Positions 17,315-26,033 of a stretch of DNA of 64,000 nucleotides are shown piece after piece. Source of the DNA: Lachnospiraceae bacterium A4 (lineage in GTDB: Bacteria > Bacillota > Clostridia > Lachnospirales > Lachnospiraceae); NCBI GenBank assembly GCA_000403215.2, contig KE159560.1, forward strand, positions 186,591 through 250,590, read 5' to 3'. How positions within the stretch are numbered: position 1 is the first letter of the stretch; every line of letters starts with the position of its first letter. Below the pieces are notes generated by a model, which was given only the letters and a program-made list of their open reading frames with translations, did no database searches and was not told the DNA's origin. Position numbers and translations under genes: made by a program.

Positions 17315-18804
17315 AAAGAATACGGAAAAGATTATATAGTATTCTATGCCTGTCTATGAGTTTTCTGCTCTGCAGCTGCGGGCAGTCCGGTGTGAAGGAT
17401 AAAGACTTTTCCGAACTGACAACACCGGGGAGTCAGGAGGAGGCGTATGAGTACCGCACATTTTTTCTGCCTGCCAAGGATGGGCCGATTCAGCCGTATG
17501 TCGGGGATACAATGCCGTATTACGAGGACGGGGTGTATTATATTTACTATCTGAAAGAAGGCGGCGACTCCTATAACCATTCCATATATCTTACGACTAC
17601 AAAGGATTTTGTGACCTACACGGAACAGGACGAGGTCGTGCTCGAAGCTTCCGACACCGGGCAGGATGCCTGGATCGGTACGGGGTCTGTCGTGAAGGCA
17701 GGAGGAAAGTATTATTTCTTTTATACCGGTCATGCAGACTCGGCAGACGTGGAATACAAAGAAAAGATAATGGTTGCCGAGGGCGATGATCTGACAGCGT
17801 TTCATAAGATTTCGGGATGGGAGATCACGCCGCCTGACGAACTGGGGCAAAAAAACGATTTCAGGGACCCGCAGGCCTATTATGATTCGGATACAGACAC
17901 GATATCCCTGACAATAACAGCGTCGAAGGACAATGTGGCAAGGATTTTGAAGTATACGGTCAGCGCGGACCTGCAGGAAACACAGTATGACGGCATTATT
18001 TTCACCAACACCGCAGGGGATTTCTGGAACCTGGAGTGCAGTGATACATTCAAAATAGGTGATAAGTGGTATCTGACGTACTCCGCGCAGGATGATACGC
18101 TCTGGTACGCTTCCGCCGATGAACAGTTTGGACCTTATTCCGAGGCAAAGCGCCTGGATGGAAAGCTGTTTTACGCGGCAAAGCATGTGGAGGATGGCGA
18201 AAACGTGTATATGGCGGGCTGGGCAAGAAGGTCAGAATCTCCTGCCTCCACACGGAGTGTTTCGGCATGGGCGGGGAATCTGGTCGTACAAAAGATCATC
18301 CAGAAAGAAAACGGGGACCTGGCGCTGGCTCCGGCAGACACGGTTATGCAGCAGTTTCAGAACAAGCGCAAGCTGCTGTCTGGCGACACGCAGATGTCTG
18401 TCGAGGCGGGGGATGCGTATCAGTACGCCGATGTGTGCACCTGTTATGAAAGGTTCCTGCTCAAAGGAAACTTTACATATTCGGGAAGCGGCTCCTTTGG
18501 GCTCTGCTTTGACTACAATGGCGAGGCTGACAAATACAAGCTGATCTCAATCTGTCCGGATGACAACATCCTTCAGCTCTCATTTAATGAAGGAATCACG
18601 CCGATTGCGGAGACAGAGATTCACCTTGAGCCAGGAAAAGACTATTCTTTTACGTACATACAGGAGGGGTCTGTGGGCGTGTTTTATATTGACGGCATGG
18701 CGGTATTGACAGTCAGGCTGTACGGCGTGAGCGGAAAGCCGGTTAAGCTGTTTGCCAGGAACAACAGCGTGACGTTTTCCGCATTGGAGCAGTATTCAAA
18801 TTGA
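17311..18804 (+). CDS. surface-anchored GH32-like fructan-active lipoprotein
   Basis: 497 residues. Signal peptide with lipobox LLCSC (Cys23 lipidated). The body is a divergent GH32/GH68-clan five-bladed propeller. The triad can be placed at D66 (YVGDTMPYY), D186 (NDFRDPQAYY) and E242 (NLECSDTF), although the usual NDPNG context is lost. The C-terminal ~120 residues form a beta-sandwich (YERFLLKGNFTYSGSGSFGL). It probably trims or binds fructans at the cell surface before ABC uptake. The 3' end is duplicated downstream at 20685-21068. Hydrolase activity versus pure binding is unproven. Confidence 0.82.
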   Translation: MKRIRKRLYSILCLSMSFLLCSCGQSGVKDKDFSELTTPGSQEEAYEYRTFFLPAKDGPIQPYVGDTMPYYEDGVYYIYYLKEGGDSYNHSIYLTTTKDFVTYTEQDEVVLEASDTGQDAWIGTGSVVKAGGKYYFFYTGHADSADVEYKEKIMVAEGDDLTAFHKISGWEITPPDELGQKNDFRDPQAYYDSDTDTISLTITASKDNVARILKYTVSADLQETQYDGIIFTNTAGDFWNLECSDTFKIGDKWYLTYSAQDDTLWYASADEQFGPYSEAKRLDGKLFYAAKHVEDGENVYMAGWARRSESPASTRSVSAWAGNLVVQKIIQKENGDLALAPADTVMQQFQNKRKLLSGDTQMSVEAGDAYQYADVCTCYERFLLKGNFTYSGSGSFGLCFDYNGEADKYKLISICPDDNILQLSFNEGITPIAETEIHLEPGKDYSFTYIQEGSVGVFYIDGMAVLTVRLYGVSGKPVKLFARNNSVTFSALEQYSN

Positions 18805-18871
18805 TTTGAAGAACCCGTTTTGAATAGTCCACCATCCGGTTAGAAATTGGGTGGTGTACTATAATTATTTA
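18421..18871 (+). repeat. direct repeat, left copy (~450 bp)
   Basis: The last ~385 bp of the lipoprotein gene plus its terminator (CACCATCC...GGGTGGTG hairpin near 18829-18857) is repeated at 20685-21135. The offset is a constant 2264 bp with no indels and only scattered substitutions. Homology starts abruptly at the CAGTACGCC/CAATACGCC codons and ends at ATTTA. Confidence 0.9.
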
Positions 18872-18895
18872 TTGTGCATGGGAAAGGGGAAAGAA

Positions 18896-20569
18896 ATGAA
18901 CATTATTAAAAAAGAAAAGAAATGGATTGCTGTTTATTTGACTTTTTCTTTGCTTCTGACCGCTATTCGGTTGATAAATCCCCTTCTGGTATCAAGATTT
19001 TTTGATAATGCGGGCGGTTCGGATATTGAATACTTGTTAAAAATCGTCCTGATACTATTGTCTGCATCTATATGCGGGGGCTTTTTAAACATTTTTTGTG
19101 CGATTTTAGATACAAAAGTCAGAAACAGGATCGTCCGGAAGGCAAAGAAAGAGTATTTGGAAAAGCTGCTGCGTCTTAATTATGAAACGCTTGAGAAAAT
19201 GGATTTTGGTGATAGGAAAACCAGATACGATTTCAATGAGGTTTATGGAGAATTAGCGGTTTCTTTTATTTCCAATACAATCATTGAACTGTTCACCTGC
19301 GCGTTTATTTTCGTTTATTTGCTGACAATAAACAGGATCATGACGGCAGTCTTTGTAGTTTGTCTTCTGATAAATTCCGTTCTTGAATTTCATATCGGTA
19401 AAATCAGTTACAAATTTTCGAAAGAGGTCACAGAGATCGTATCCGAGGGCGAATCGAAGGTCTGTAATGCCTTGAAAAACATAGCTTATATCAAAACGAA
19501 TCATTGTGCAGATATTATTGTGAATAATATAGACGCCCATCAACTGCGCCTGTCACGAAGGCAGGAGCAGCACACAAAGGAAGTTGTTTCCATTGATAAT
19601 CTAAATTCACAGATTTACAAATTGATTGAAGTGATCATATTTGCGGCCGCTGCCTTTATGTTAAAAAATAATACCATTTCGGTGGGGCAGATCTATTTAT
19701 TCATTAATTATATGGGCTGGATAGACAACGCATTCTCAACGATTTGGGATAATCATATAAAATATAAGGCATCAAAGGCAAAAATTGACATGATAGAATC
19801 AACTTTTGAAAACATAGGTGATATCAATAGTGAATCTCCGTGTGTGGTTCCTAAAGACAGAGTATCTTCACTTACGGTAAGCGATGTAGGTTTTCAATAT
19901 CATCCGGGAGAATTTGAAATCTGCAGTCTGAATATGAATCTGGAAAAAGGTGATTTTGTTGCCATTGTCGGCGGGTCTGGCTGCGGAAAATCAACACTGA
20001 TGAAGCTTATAAGCGGACTGTACCGCCCAAAAACCGGTAAAATTTTATACAACGGTGAAGATATCACAACCCTTTCTCCAGAAAGCCGATCCTATATGAT
20101 GGCATATGTTTCGCAAAACATTGCAATAATGGATGGCAGATTATACGATATTGTCGATTTTTTAAACACAGGCGTATCAAAGGAAGCCATTTGTCATGTG
20201 CTAAGACTTGCCGGTTTATCGCAGTTTGTCAGTGGCCTGGAAGACGGTCTGGACACTTATATTTCAGAAAGCGGTATCAATTTGTCAGGCGGCCAGCTGC
20301 AGCGCCTGGCTGTTGCACAGGCAATGATTTACAGCAAGGAAGTGTACCTGTTTGATGAAATTACTTCCGGTTTAGATGACCTGACACAGAAACAGTTGAT
20401 AGAGAATCTCAAAAGCATATCAGATGATAAAATAATGATTTTTGTCACACACAGGCTTAATGCTTTGGGTCAATTTAATAAAGTGTTTAGAATTGAAAAT
20501 GGTACGATGAGTCAAATCAGGTTAGCCCCAGAACTTTTCACAAAATGTGAAGGAACAGGATGTTCATGA
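18896..20569 (+). CDS. ABC exporter, fused membrane and ATPase domains
   Basis: 557 residues from ATG 18896, which has GGAAAGGGG upstream; the longer GTG frame begins inside the terminator of the previous gene. Six-helix exporter membrane domain (residues ~10-290), then an ATPase with Walker A GGSGCGKST, signature LSGGQLQRLA, Walker B YLFDEITSGLD and H-loop THR. The type is the peptide/lipid/drug half-transporter that works as a homo- or heterodimer. No substrate gene is adjacent. It is enclosed by direct repeats, and its AT-richer sequence differs from the GC-richer fructoside genes, suggesting later insertion. Confidence 0.9.
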   Translation: MNIIKKEKKWIAVYLTFSLLLTAIRLINPLLVSRFFDNAGGSDIEYLLKIVLILLSASICGGFLNIFCAILDTKVRNRIVRKAKKEYLEKLLRLNYETLEKMDFGDRKTRYDFNEVYGELAVSFISNTIIELFTCAFIFVYLLTINRIMTAVFVVCLLINSVLEFHIGKISYKFSKEVTEIVSEGESKVCNALKNIAYIKTNHCADIIVNNIDAHQLRLSRRQEQHTKEVVSIDNLNSQIYKLIEVIIFAAAAFMLKNNTISVGQIYLFINYMGWIDNAFSTIWDNHIKYKASKAKIDMIESTFENIGDINSESPCVVPKDRVSSLTVSDVGFQYHPGEFEICSLNMNLEKGDFVAIVGGSGCGKSTLMKLISGLYRPKTGKILYNGEDITTLSPESRSYMMAYVSQNIAIMDGRLYDIVDFLNTGVSKEAICHVLRLAGLSQFVSGLEDGLDTYISESGINLSGGQLQRLAVAQAMIYSKEVYLFDEITSGLDDLTQKQLIENLKSISDDKIMIFVTHRLNALGQFNKVFRIENGTMSQIRLAPELFTKCEGTGCS

Positions 20570-20585
20570 ATTGATTGAGGACGCC

Positions 20586-20620
20586 AAAACCCTGTGCTGC
20601 TTATGGCATGGGGTTTTTTT
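20586..20620 (+). terminator. terminator of the ABC exporter gene
   Basis: AAAACCC...GGGGTTTT hairpin with a short loop and a run of seven T, 17 bp after the exporter stop codon. Confidence 0.75.
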
Positions 20621-20684
20621 GAGGGTGTTGTGTTTGATTTCTGGTATACGTATTGACTTTGCTTTAAAAAGTTTTTGGACATAA

Positions 20685-21068
20685 CAATACGCCGATGTGT
20701 GCACCTGTTATGAAAGGTTCCTGCTCAAAGGAAACTTTACATATTCGGGAAGCGGCTCCTTTGGGCTCTGCTTTGACTACAATGGCGAGGCTGACAAATA
20801 CAAACTGATCTCAATCTGTCCAGATGACAACATCCTTCAGCTCTCATTTAATGAAGGAACCACGCCGATTGCGGAGACAGAGATTCACCTTGAGCCAGGA
20901 AAAGACTATTCTTTTACGTACATACAGGAGGGGTCTGTGGGCGTGTTTTATATTGACGGCATGGCGGTATTGACAGTCTGGCTGTACGGCGTGAGCGGAA
21001 AGCCGGTTAGGCTGTTTGCCAGGAACAACAGCGTGACGTTTTCCGCATTGGAGCAGTATTCAAATTGA
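20685..21068 (+). pseudogene. duplicated 3' fragment of the surface lipoprotein gene
   Basis: Encodes the last ~123 residues of the 17311-18804 protein with four or so substitutions (for example I to T in EGTTPIAETE and R to W in TVWLYGVSG), ending at the same ..EQYSN stop. There is no start codon with a ribosome site and no catalytic residues, so it is a gene fragment. Retained reading frame and few changes mean the duplication is recent. Confidence 0.88.
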
Positions 21069-21090
21069 TTTGAAGAATCCGTCTTGTATA

Positions 21091-21133
21091 GTGCACCATC
21101 CGGTTAGGAATCGGATGGTGTACTATTTTTATT
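21091..21133 (+). terminator. terminator of the duplicated fragment
   Basis: Perfect 9-bp stem CACCATCCG / CGGATGGTG followed by TACTATTTTTATTT. The left repeat copy at 18829-18857 carries the same hairpin with wobble pairs. Confidence 0.65.
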
Positions 21134-21134
21134 T

Positions 21135-21215
21135 AGGAACTGTAGGAAAATAAGGGATGCAACTCAATTTTTCCGTCGGCATCCAACTGCCTCAAATTAA
21201 AAAATAAAGGATTTC
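21135..21215 (+). repeat. one-ended or decayed AGGAACTGT fold-back element
   Basis: Starts AGGAACTGTAGGAAAATAAGG exactly where homology between the 450-bp direct repeats stops. No matching right end (ACAGTTCCT) is found before 21310. An internal GGATGC/GCATCC hairpin follows. It reads as a truncated copy; the right boundary is arbitrary. Confidence 0.5.
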
Positions 21216-21310
21216 TATACAAATGACAAGGTAAATTCATGAAAACAGGTTGTGTTCTAGTCGAATTTTTTATATATTAGAACTGAGAGCCGGACAATCG
21301 TTCACTTACT

Positions 21311-21472
21311 AGGGCGTGTTTCAAAAATCATTCCCGCCATTTGTACGCCCCACTTTGCGTGATATTTGCACCGAATTCAGTCAACATAGCCCGCTATGCC
21401 TCCTTCATTCGGCACAAATCTCCCACAAACTGTGACGCACATCTGGCAGAAAGCATTTTTGAAACACGCCCT
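21311..21472. repeat. 162-bp fold-back element with AGGGCGTGTTTC ends
   Basis: Perfect inverted ends (AGGGCGTGTTTCAAAAAT...ATTTTTGAAACACGCCCT) flank a nested palindromic centre with CATAGCCCGCTATG. That central hairpin is shared with the 157-bp AGGAACTGT elements, although the ends differ. A TA dinucleotide abuts each end of GGGCG...CGCCC. It is non-coding and MITE-like. The open frame that runs through it into the next gene is an artefact. Confidence 0.78.
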
Positions 21473-21493
21473 AGGAAAGGAAAGAAGATACAT

Positions 21494-22261
21494 ATGAATA
21501 AAAATAACACTATAAACAAGAATGACGTACTGACAGACCCCGCCCAAATAGTTCGTCTGGAGCTGGAAAATGCTGGCTATGATATGGATACTATTCATAT
21601 CCCCAAAAGAGTATTTCTGCTGGCAGACAGCTTTTATGATACTATGCTTTCCAGAAAGTGCGGGGAATATAGATATCCGTTGGGCGGAGAACTCTACGTA
21701 TTTTATGAAAACGAAGAAGTAGGATTTATCAAAGGGCATATGTGTTCGCCCGCAATTGCAACGCAGGCGGAGGATTTGATTGCGGGCGGCGTTGAGGAAT
21801 TGATTCACATAGGCTTTGCAGGCGGATTGCAGACCGATTTGAAGCCGGGAGATATCGTGCTGACAGACGGTGCATACAATGACACAGCGGTTGCAAGACT
21901 GTATGGATTTGATGAGGAGATCATCGACGCCACGAAAGCACTGACAGACGGTCTTGACAGGCTTCTCACCCAAAATGCCATTTCATTTCGAAGGGGAAAA
22001 CACTGGACCACCGACGCGGGATACCACGAGACATGGGGGCAGATTATAGACTACAGGGAAAAAGGCGCTTTATGCGTGGAGATGGAAGGCGTAGGGCTAT
22101 TTACAATCGCAAACTATAGAAAATGCGCAGCGTCAGCAATCTATGTGATTTCAGATGTGTTTGATGAGAACCGCTGGGAATTAGGCTGGGGCGAAAGCAA
22201 TCTGGGCGCGTCCATTGACAAAATAACAGACGTGATAATTTCTCATTTTATGGAGGTGTGA
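21494..22261 (+). CDS. nucleoside phosphorylase family protein
   Basis: 255 residues from ATG 21494, preceded by GGAAAGG. The upstream in-frame extension to 21341 lies in the fold-back repeat and is rejected. Features of the PNP/UDP phosphorylase family are the GHMCSPAIATQAEDLIAGGV phosphate-site region, HIGFAGGLQ, and the ribose/base site CVEMEGVGLFTIA. It would cleave a purine or pyrimidine nucleoside with phosphate; the base specificity is not readable. It starts a run of closely spaced accessory genes (22264, 22621). Confidence 0.88.
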   Translation: MNKNNTINKNDVLTDPAQIVRLELENAGYDMDTIHIPKRVFLLADSFYDTMLSRKCGEYRYPLGGELYVFYENEEVGFIKGHMCSPAIATQAEDLIAGGVEELIHIGFAGGLQTDLKPGDIVLTDGAYNDTAVARLYGFDEEIIDATKALTDGLDRLLTQNAISFRRGKHWTTDAGYHETWGQIIDYREKGALCVEMEGVGLFTIANYRKCAASAIYVISDVFDENRWELGWGESNLGASIDKITDVIISHFMEV

Positions 22262-22263
22262 AC

Positions 22264-22608
22264 ATGGAGGGGCGGATATTGGGTTTTATAGTAGTCTGTA
22301 TGATTGGGGTGGCATTTCTTTGCTGGGCTGTTTATGCATGGTTTTCAAAGAAACCAAGACCAATGGGATTTTGGGCAAACGCGGAGATGTTTGAAGTTAC
22401 GGATATTAAAAAGTATAACCATGCGATGTCGAAGCTGTTTGGCACATTTGGCGTTGTGCTGATGGTCTTAGGCTTTCCGCTGCTTGCAGGGCAAAATTCC
22501 GCATGGGCAATGCTCTCCATAGTGGGGGTCATGATCGAAAGCATTGCTGCCATGATGGTTTATGTGCTCGTCATCGAAAAGAAGTACAGAAAGAGGAATA
22601 CAAAATAA
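22264..22608 (+). CDS. small membrane protein (DUF3784-like)
   Basis: 114 residues with three hydrophobic segments (VVCMIGVAFLCWAVYAWF; FGTFGVVLMVLGFPLL; AMLSIVGVMIESIAAMMVYV). The central WANAEMFEVTDIKKYNHAMS is typical of DUF3784-like proteins of Clostridia. ATG 22264 is favoured by GGAGG just upstream; a GTG two codons earlier overlaps the phosphorylase stop. The function is unknown. Confidence 0.75.
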   Translation: MEGRILGFIVVCMIGVAFLCWAVYAWFSKKPRPMGFWANAEMFEVTDIKKYNHAMSKLFGTFGVVLMVLGFPLLAGQNSAWAMLSIVGVMIESIAAMMVYVLVIEKKYRKRNTK

Positions 22609-22620
22609 GAGGTAATACAA

Positions 22621-23304
22621 ATGGATATGTGTGTGGATATAGAAGAACAATTTAACAAAATCGCAAGAGGATATGATGTAAACCGCAAGAAATTTATTCC
22701 CTGCTTTGACGAATTTTACCTGAAAACAACAGCGTTCATCACGTCAAATATAGACGCACCAAACAGAGTTATTGATTTGGGGGCGGGAACGGGATTACTG
22801 ACTTCTTATTGGTATCAGCATTTTCCCGGCGCTGAATATATCCTTGTCGATATCGCTGATGATATGCTGGACATAGCCCGCAAACGCTTTGACCACATAG
22901 AAACCATATCCTATGAAGTCGGTAATTATAGTCATAAGCTGCCCGACGCGGCGTTTGATGCAGTGATTTCAGCACTGTCTATTCATCATTTGGAAGATAA
23001 GGAGAAAAAGAACTTATTTTCAGAACTATATGACCGACTGCCGCAGGGAGGCGTGTTCGTAAACTATGACCAGTTCTGTGCAGGTCAGCCTGAACTGAAT
23101 CGATGGTTTGACGCCTATTGGGAAAACCAGTTGTCAGACCGTGGCCTGACAGACAAGGATATCGCGCTGTGGCGGGAACGCAGGAAATTAGACAGAGAAT
23201 GCTCTGTAGAACAGGAGACACAGTGGCTTATACACAGCGGATTTGACCTTGTCAAATGCGTCTATACCTGTCAAAAGTTTTCTGTGATTGTTGCGGTGAA
23301 GTAA
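22621..23304 (+). CDS. class I SAM-dependent methyltransferase
   Basis: 227 residues. Rossmann-fold methyltransferase with motif I VIDLGAGTGLLTSYW, the acidic ribose-binding strand ILVDIADDML and the post-I segment DAVISALSIHHLEDKEK. It resembles UbiE/Tam-like small-molecule methyltransferases. The gene starts 12 bp after the membrane protein gene, probably in the same transcript. The acceptor is unknown. Confidence 0.88.
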   Translation: MDMCVDIEEQFNKIARGYDVNRKKFIPCFDEFYLKTTAFITSNIDAPNRVIDLGAGTGLLTSYWYQHFPGAEYILVDIADDMLDIARKRFDHIETISYEVGNYSHKLPDAAFDAVISALSIHHLEDKEKKNLFSELYDRLPQGGVFVNYDQFCAGQPELNRWFDAYWENQLSDRGLTDKDIALWRERRKLDRECSVEQETQWLIHSGFDLVKCVYTCQKFSVIVAVK

Positions 23305-23375
23305 TGTGCTGGCAAGGAATTAGATAGAATATTAAAATATTGTTGTATATAATTATGGGAAAGGCAGGGGTGTCT

Positions 23376-23645
23376 GTGGCAGAAACATATGAAGAGGAAG
23401 GAATTATTTATTTTGAAGAGCCATACAAAACAGATTTATGGGCATGGCTGGATACACATATAGGGCTAGATACATTATTTGTCAGAAACAGACAAGCACT
23501 AGACAATGATGTAATCTATGTCCTAGCATATGCAAAAGATAAACGTTTTAATGCAAAGTTAAATGAGATTAATAAAAACAGACAGGATACAAGTTTGTAC
23601 AGAGGTATTCCTGAAGAGGAGGTTTGCAGCATTGATTCATTTTAG
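23376..23645 (+). CDS. hypothetical acidic protein upstream of the retropepsin-like gene
   Basis: About 89 residues. The start is uncertain: a TATAAT at 23348-23353 overlaps the in-frame ATG at 23355, so the GTG at 23376 behind GGCAGGGG is preferred. The sequence (EEEGIIYFEEPYKTDLWAWL) is unrecognised. Its last codons overlap the TTG start of the next gene by 14 bp, so the two are probably translated together. It may be an inhibitor, chaperone or partner of that gene product; this is inference. Confidence 0.55.
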   Translation: MAETYEEEGIIYFEEPYKTDLWAWLDTHIGLDTLFVRNRQALDNDVIYVLAYAKDKRFNAKLNEINKNRQDTSLYRGIPEEEVCSIDSF

Positions 23646-24105
23646 ATACAACAAGACAACCAGAAGTTATAGAACCTCTTTGGATATACAGAAGAATGAA
23701 AAAGATTTTGTATCTATAAAATTTGATACAGGGGCACCGAATACTATAATTACTACTGGTGCGCTAGGATTTGATGATGTGCAGACTTCTGTACTTTTGA
23801 AGAATATACAAGAGGGCAGATTAAAACCGAAGAAATTTACATCAGCATCAGGAAATACCTTCATGGGATATCCGTGTTATTGTGACAATTTGAAGATTGG
23901 AAATGTATTGTTAAAAAGATTTTATTATTACATAGTTTTGCATAATAATCCAAAAGCTTTGCTAGGAGATGATTTTATTTGCTGTTGTACCTTTAGTCAT
24001 AGCTTCAAAAGTGACATTATTGTCACAGCCTTTCACTCTGAGGAATATGAACAGCAGTGTGGATATCATGCCGATAGTATAGACGTTTTTCAGGCGATGT
24101 CTTAA
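23632..24105 (+). CDS. retropepsin-like aspartic protease domain protein
   Basis: 157 residues from TTG 23632, which has AAGAGGAGG at 23613-23622; no ATG is suitably placed. D32 lies in the clan AA motif KFDTGAPNTIITTGAL. Near the C-terminus KALLGDDFICCC matches the hydrophobic-Gly-Asp/Asn strand of retropepsins (usually LLGMDFL). Family members are single-lobe proteases that dimerise. Cys-rich stretches (PCYCD, ICCCTF) are unusual. Whether it cleaves the small peptide encoded downstream or the upstream partner is unknown. Confidence 0.68.
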   Translation: MIHFRYNKTTRSYRTSLDIQKNEKDFVSIKFDTGAPNTIITTGALGFDDVQTSVLLKNIQEGRLKPKKFTSASGNTFMGYPCYCDNLKIGNVLLKRFYYYIVLHNNPKALLGDDFICCCTFSHSFKSDIIVTAFHSEEYEQQCGYHADSIDVFQAMS

Positions 24106-24157
24106 TGGTTAAGAAGAAATACAATATAGATTCAAACAACATTGGAGGTGAATACAC

Positions 24158-24223
24158 TTGAAGAAATTAATCCGAGATAACTACTCAGTACAGTTGATCA
24201 AAACTGTTAGCAGATTGTGCTGA
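24158..24223 (+). CDS. possible 21-residue peptide gene before the ABC exporter
   Basis: GGAGGTG at 24144-24150 precedes a TTG at 24158 that opens a 21-codon frame, (M)KKLIRDNYSVQLIKTVSR ending in Leu-Cys, then TGA. After the TGA the same frame stays open for 21 more hydrophobic codons. It lies 90 bp before an ABC exporter and just after a protease-like gene, the placement expected of an exported peptide. It could also be a leader or debris. Confidence 0.35.
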   Translation: MKKLIRDNYSVQLIKTVSRLC

Positions 24224-24314
24224 GGAACTTTGAACTTGCTGACAGTCGCAACTGTACTGATTCAAAGACACGAATATGTGGCAGAATGATTGAATTTAGT
24301 AAAGGAGTACAGTT

Positions 24315-26033
24315 ATGCGCTATATGAAAGAAATTGTAAGAAAAAATAAAATTTGGGTTCTTGTATATCTGGCAATTGGATTGTTGAATGCATTTATGGC
24401 AAATTATAAGGCGGACTATTTTCAAAGGATTGTAGACGGTCTGACAGAACGAACAATAACCATTTCTGGAATACTGTTGTACGGTGTGGTGCTTGTTATC
24501 AATTATGGAATGAATTATCTGGATGAGTACCCGACGGCAAAACTGTCCAATGAGATTTATCTGGATTTTAAACTGCTGGCATTACAGAAAATTGGCAGAA
24601 TGGATTATGCGGAATACCAAAAGCTCGGCACAGGGAAATTGGTACAGCAGATTGAAAACGGCGCCAATGCAGGGAAAGGAGTCCTCTATAACTTTTGGTT
24701 CTGCGTTGTCAGACAAATACTTCCAACGATTTTGTTCAGCTTATTTTTTATCTGGAAAATCGACCCCAAGATAACATATTCCCTGATTGCAGGGTATGTC
24801 GTAGTTTTTATTGTGACCAATTTACTGCTGAAGGGACTGTATCAAATTAAAGAAAAGATATTGAACAACGAGGAGCAGCTCAATCATTTCCTCGTGCGGG
24901 GCTTTATGGAAATGCCTGTTTTTCGCATGAAGCATCAATTTCCAACCGAGCTTCATAGGGCGTCCCGTGCCAAGCGAAGCATCGTGGCATCAAAAGTCAA
25001 AATGACCATGATACATGAAGCCTTTTTTACCATATTTGCTTTGTTGGTTGCCTGCCTGGATATCGGGCTTATGGTCTATGCGTGGAATAACCGCCAGTTG
25101 TCCGTTGGTTCTGTCGTTGCGCTCATCACGCTGATTGACAACGCATACACGCCCATTGCCATATTAAATGTCATATATATTCAGTACAAATTGGACAAAG
25201 CTGCATGGGTACGATTTGAAGGACTGCTGGATTTGAAGGAGGACAGGCAACTACAGGAAGGAGAACTTTTTGATGCGTTCTCTAATGAAATTCGTGTTGA
25301 AAACGTTTCATTTTCTTATAGTTATGAAAATATCGCAGAAAATAACAAGAAAATACTAAACAATGTGAGTCTGACAATTCAGAAGGGGCAAAAGGTGGCA
25401 TTTGTCGGGGAGTCCGGTTCTGGAAAATCAACATTGGCAAAAATATTAATCGGCTTGCTCAAGTATGAGTCTGGCGAAGTTCTGATTGATGATAAACCAT
25501 TAAAAAGGTTCTCGCTGGAATCACTGTATGAAAAGGTGTCTTATCTCTCGCAGGATACGCCTGTATTTGATGGTACAATCAGAGAAAATCTGGTTTTTGA
25601 GAAGGAAGTCCTGGAGGACGAACTCTATACGAGTCTCGAAAATGCACAACTGCTGCCACTGCTTGCAGCTTTGGACAGTGGTCTTGACACGAGAATCGGT
25701 GAGAAGGGAGCTTGTCTGTCCGGCGGTGAGAAGCAGCGGCTTGCACTGGCTAGACTATGGTTTGACCATGCAGAGATTGTCGTTTTGGATGAAGCGACAT
25801 CCGCGCTCGACAATGTCACAGAGCACATTGTTATGAAAAATGTTTTGGCACAGGTAAAAGATGCAGCCGTGATTGCAATTGCCCACCGCCTAACTTCCAT
25901 TCGCGATTTTGACAAAATCTATGTCTTTCGGGAGGGAAGCATTGTCGGCAGTGGAACTTTTTCTGAGCTGTTGGAAAAGAACGCTTATTTTAACGAATTA
26001 TATCAAAAGGAGAAGAATTTAGAATGCATTTGA
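24315..26033 (+). CDS. ABC exporter, fused membrane and ATPase domains
   Basis: 572 residues. Six membrane helices (residues ~15-300), then an ATPase domain with Walker A GESGSGKST, signature LSGGEKQRLA, Walker B IVVLDEATSALD and H-loop AHR. It has MsbA/LmrA-type peptide, lipid or drug exporter architecture. AAAGGAG precedes the ATG. The next gene overlaps its end by 10 bp. It resembles the exporters at 18896 and 62373-63964 in type but not enough to be a recent duplicate. Confidence 0.92.
   Translation: MRYMKEIVRKNKIWVLVYLAIGLLNAFMANYKADYFQRIVDGLTERTITISGILLYGVVLVINYGMNYLDEYPTAKLSNEIYLDFKLLALQKIGRMDYAEYQKLGTGKLVQQIENGANAGKGVLYNFWFCVVRQILPTILFSLFFIWKIDPKITYSLIAGYVVVFIVTNLLLKGLYQIKEKILNNEEQLNHFLVRGFMEMPVFRMKHQFPTELHRASRAKRSIVASKVKMTMIHEAFFTIFALLVACLDIGLMVYAWNNRQLSVGSVVALITLIDNAYTPIAILNVIYIQYKLDKAAWVRFEGLLDLKEDRQLQEGELFDAFSNEIRVENVSFSYSYENIAENNKKILNNVSLTIQKGQKVAFVGESGSGKSTLAKILIGLLKYESGEVLIDDKPLKRFSLESLYEKVSYLSQDTPVFDGTIRENLVFEKEVLEDELYTSLENAQLLPLLAALDSGLDTRIGEKGACLSGGEKQRLALARLWFDHAEIVVLDEATSALDNVTEHIVMKNVLAQVKDAAVIAIAHRLTSIRDFDKIYVFREGSIVGSGTFSELLEKNAYFNELYQKEKNLECI

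Noticed and set aside
18851-18895. Longer GTG start for the first ABC exporter
   Set aside because: The extension lies in the terminator of the previous gene and within the direct repeat; ATG 18896 has the ribosome site.
21341-21493. N-terminal extension of the nucleoside phosphorylase frame
   Set aside because: It is translated from the 162-bp palindromic repeat and lacks a ribosome site; ATG 21494 behind GGAAAGG is the natural start.
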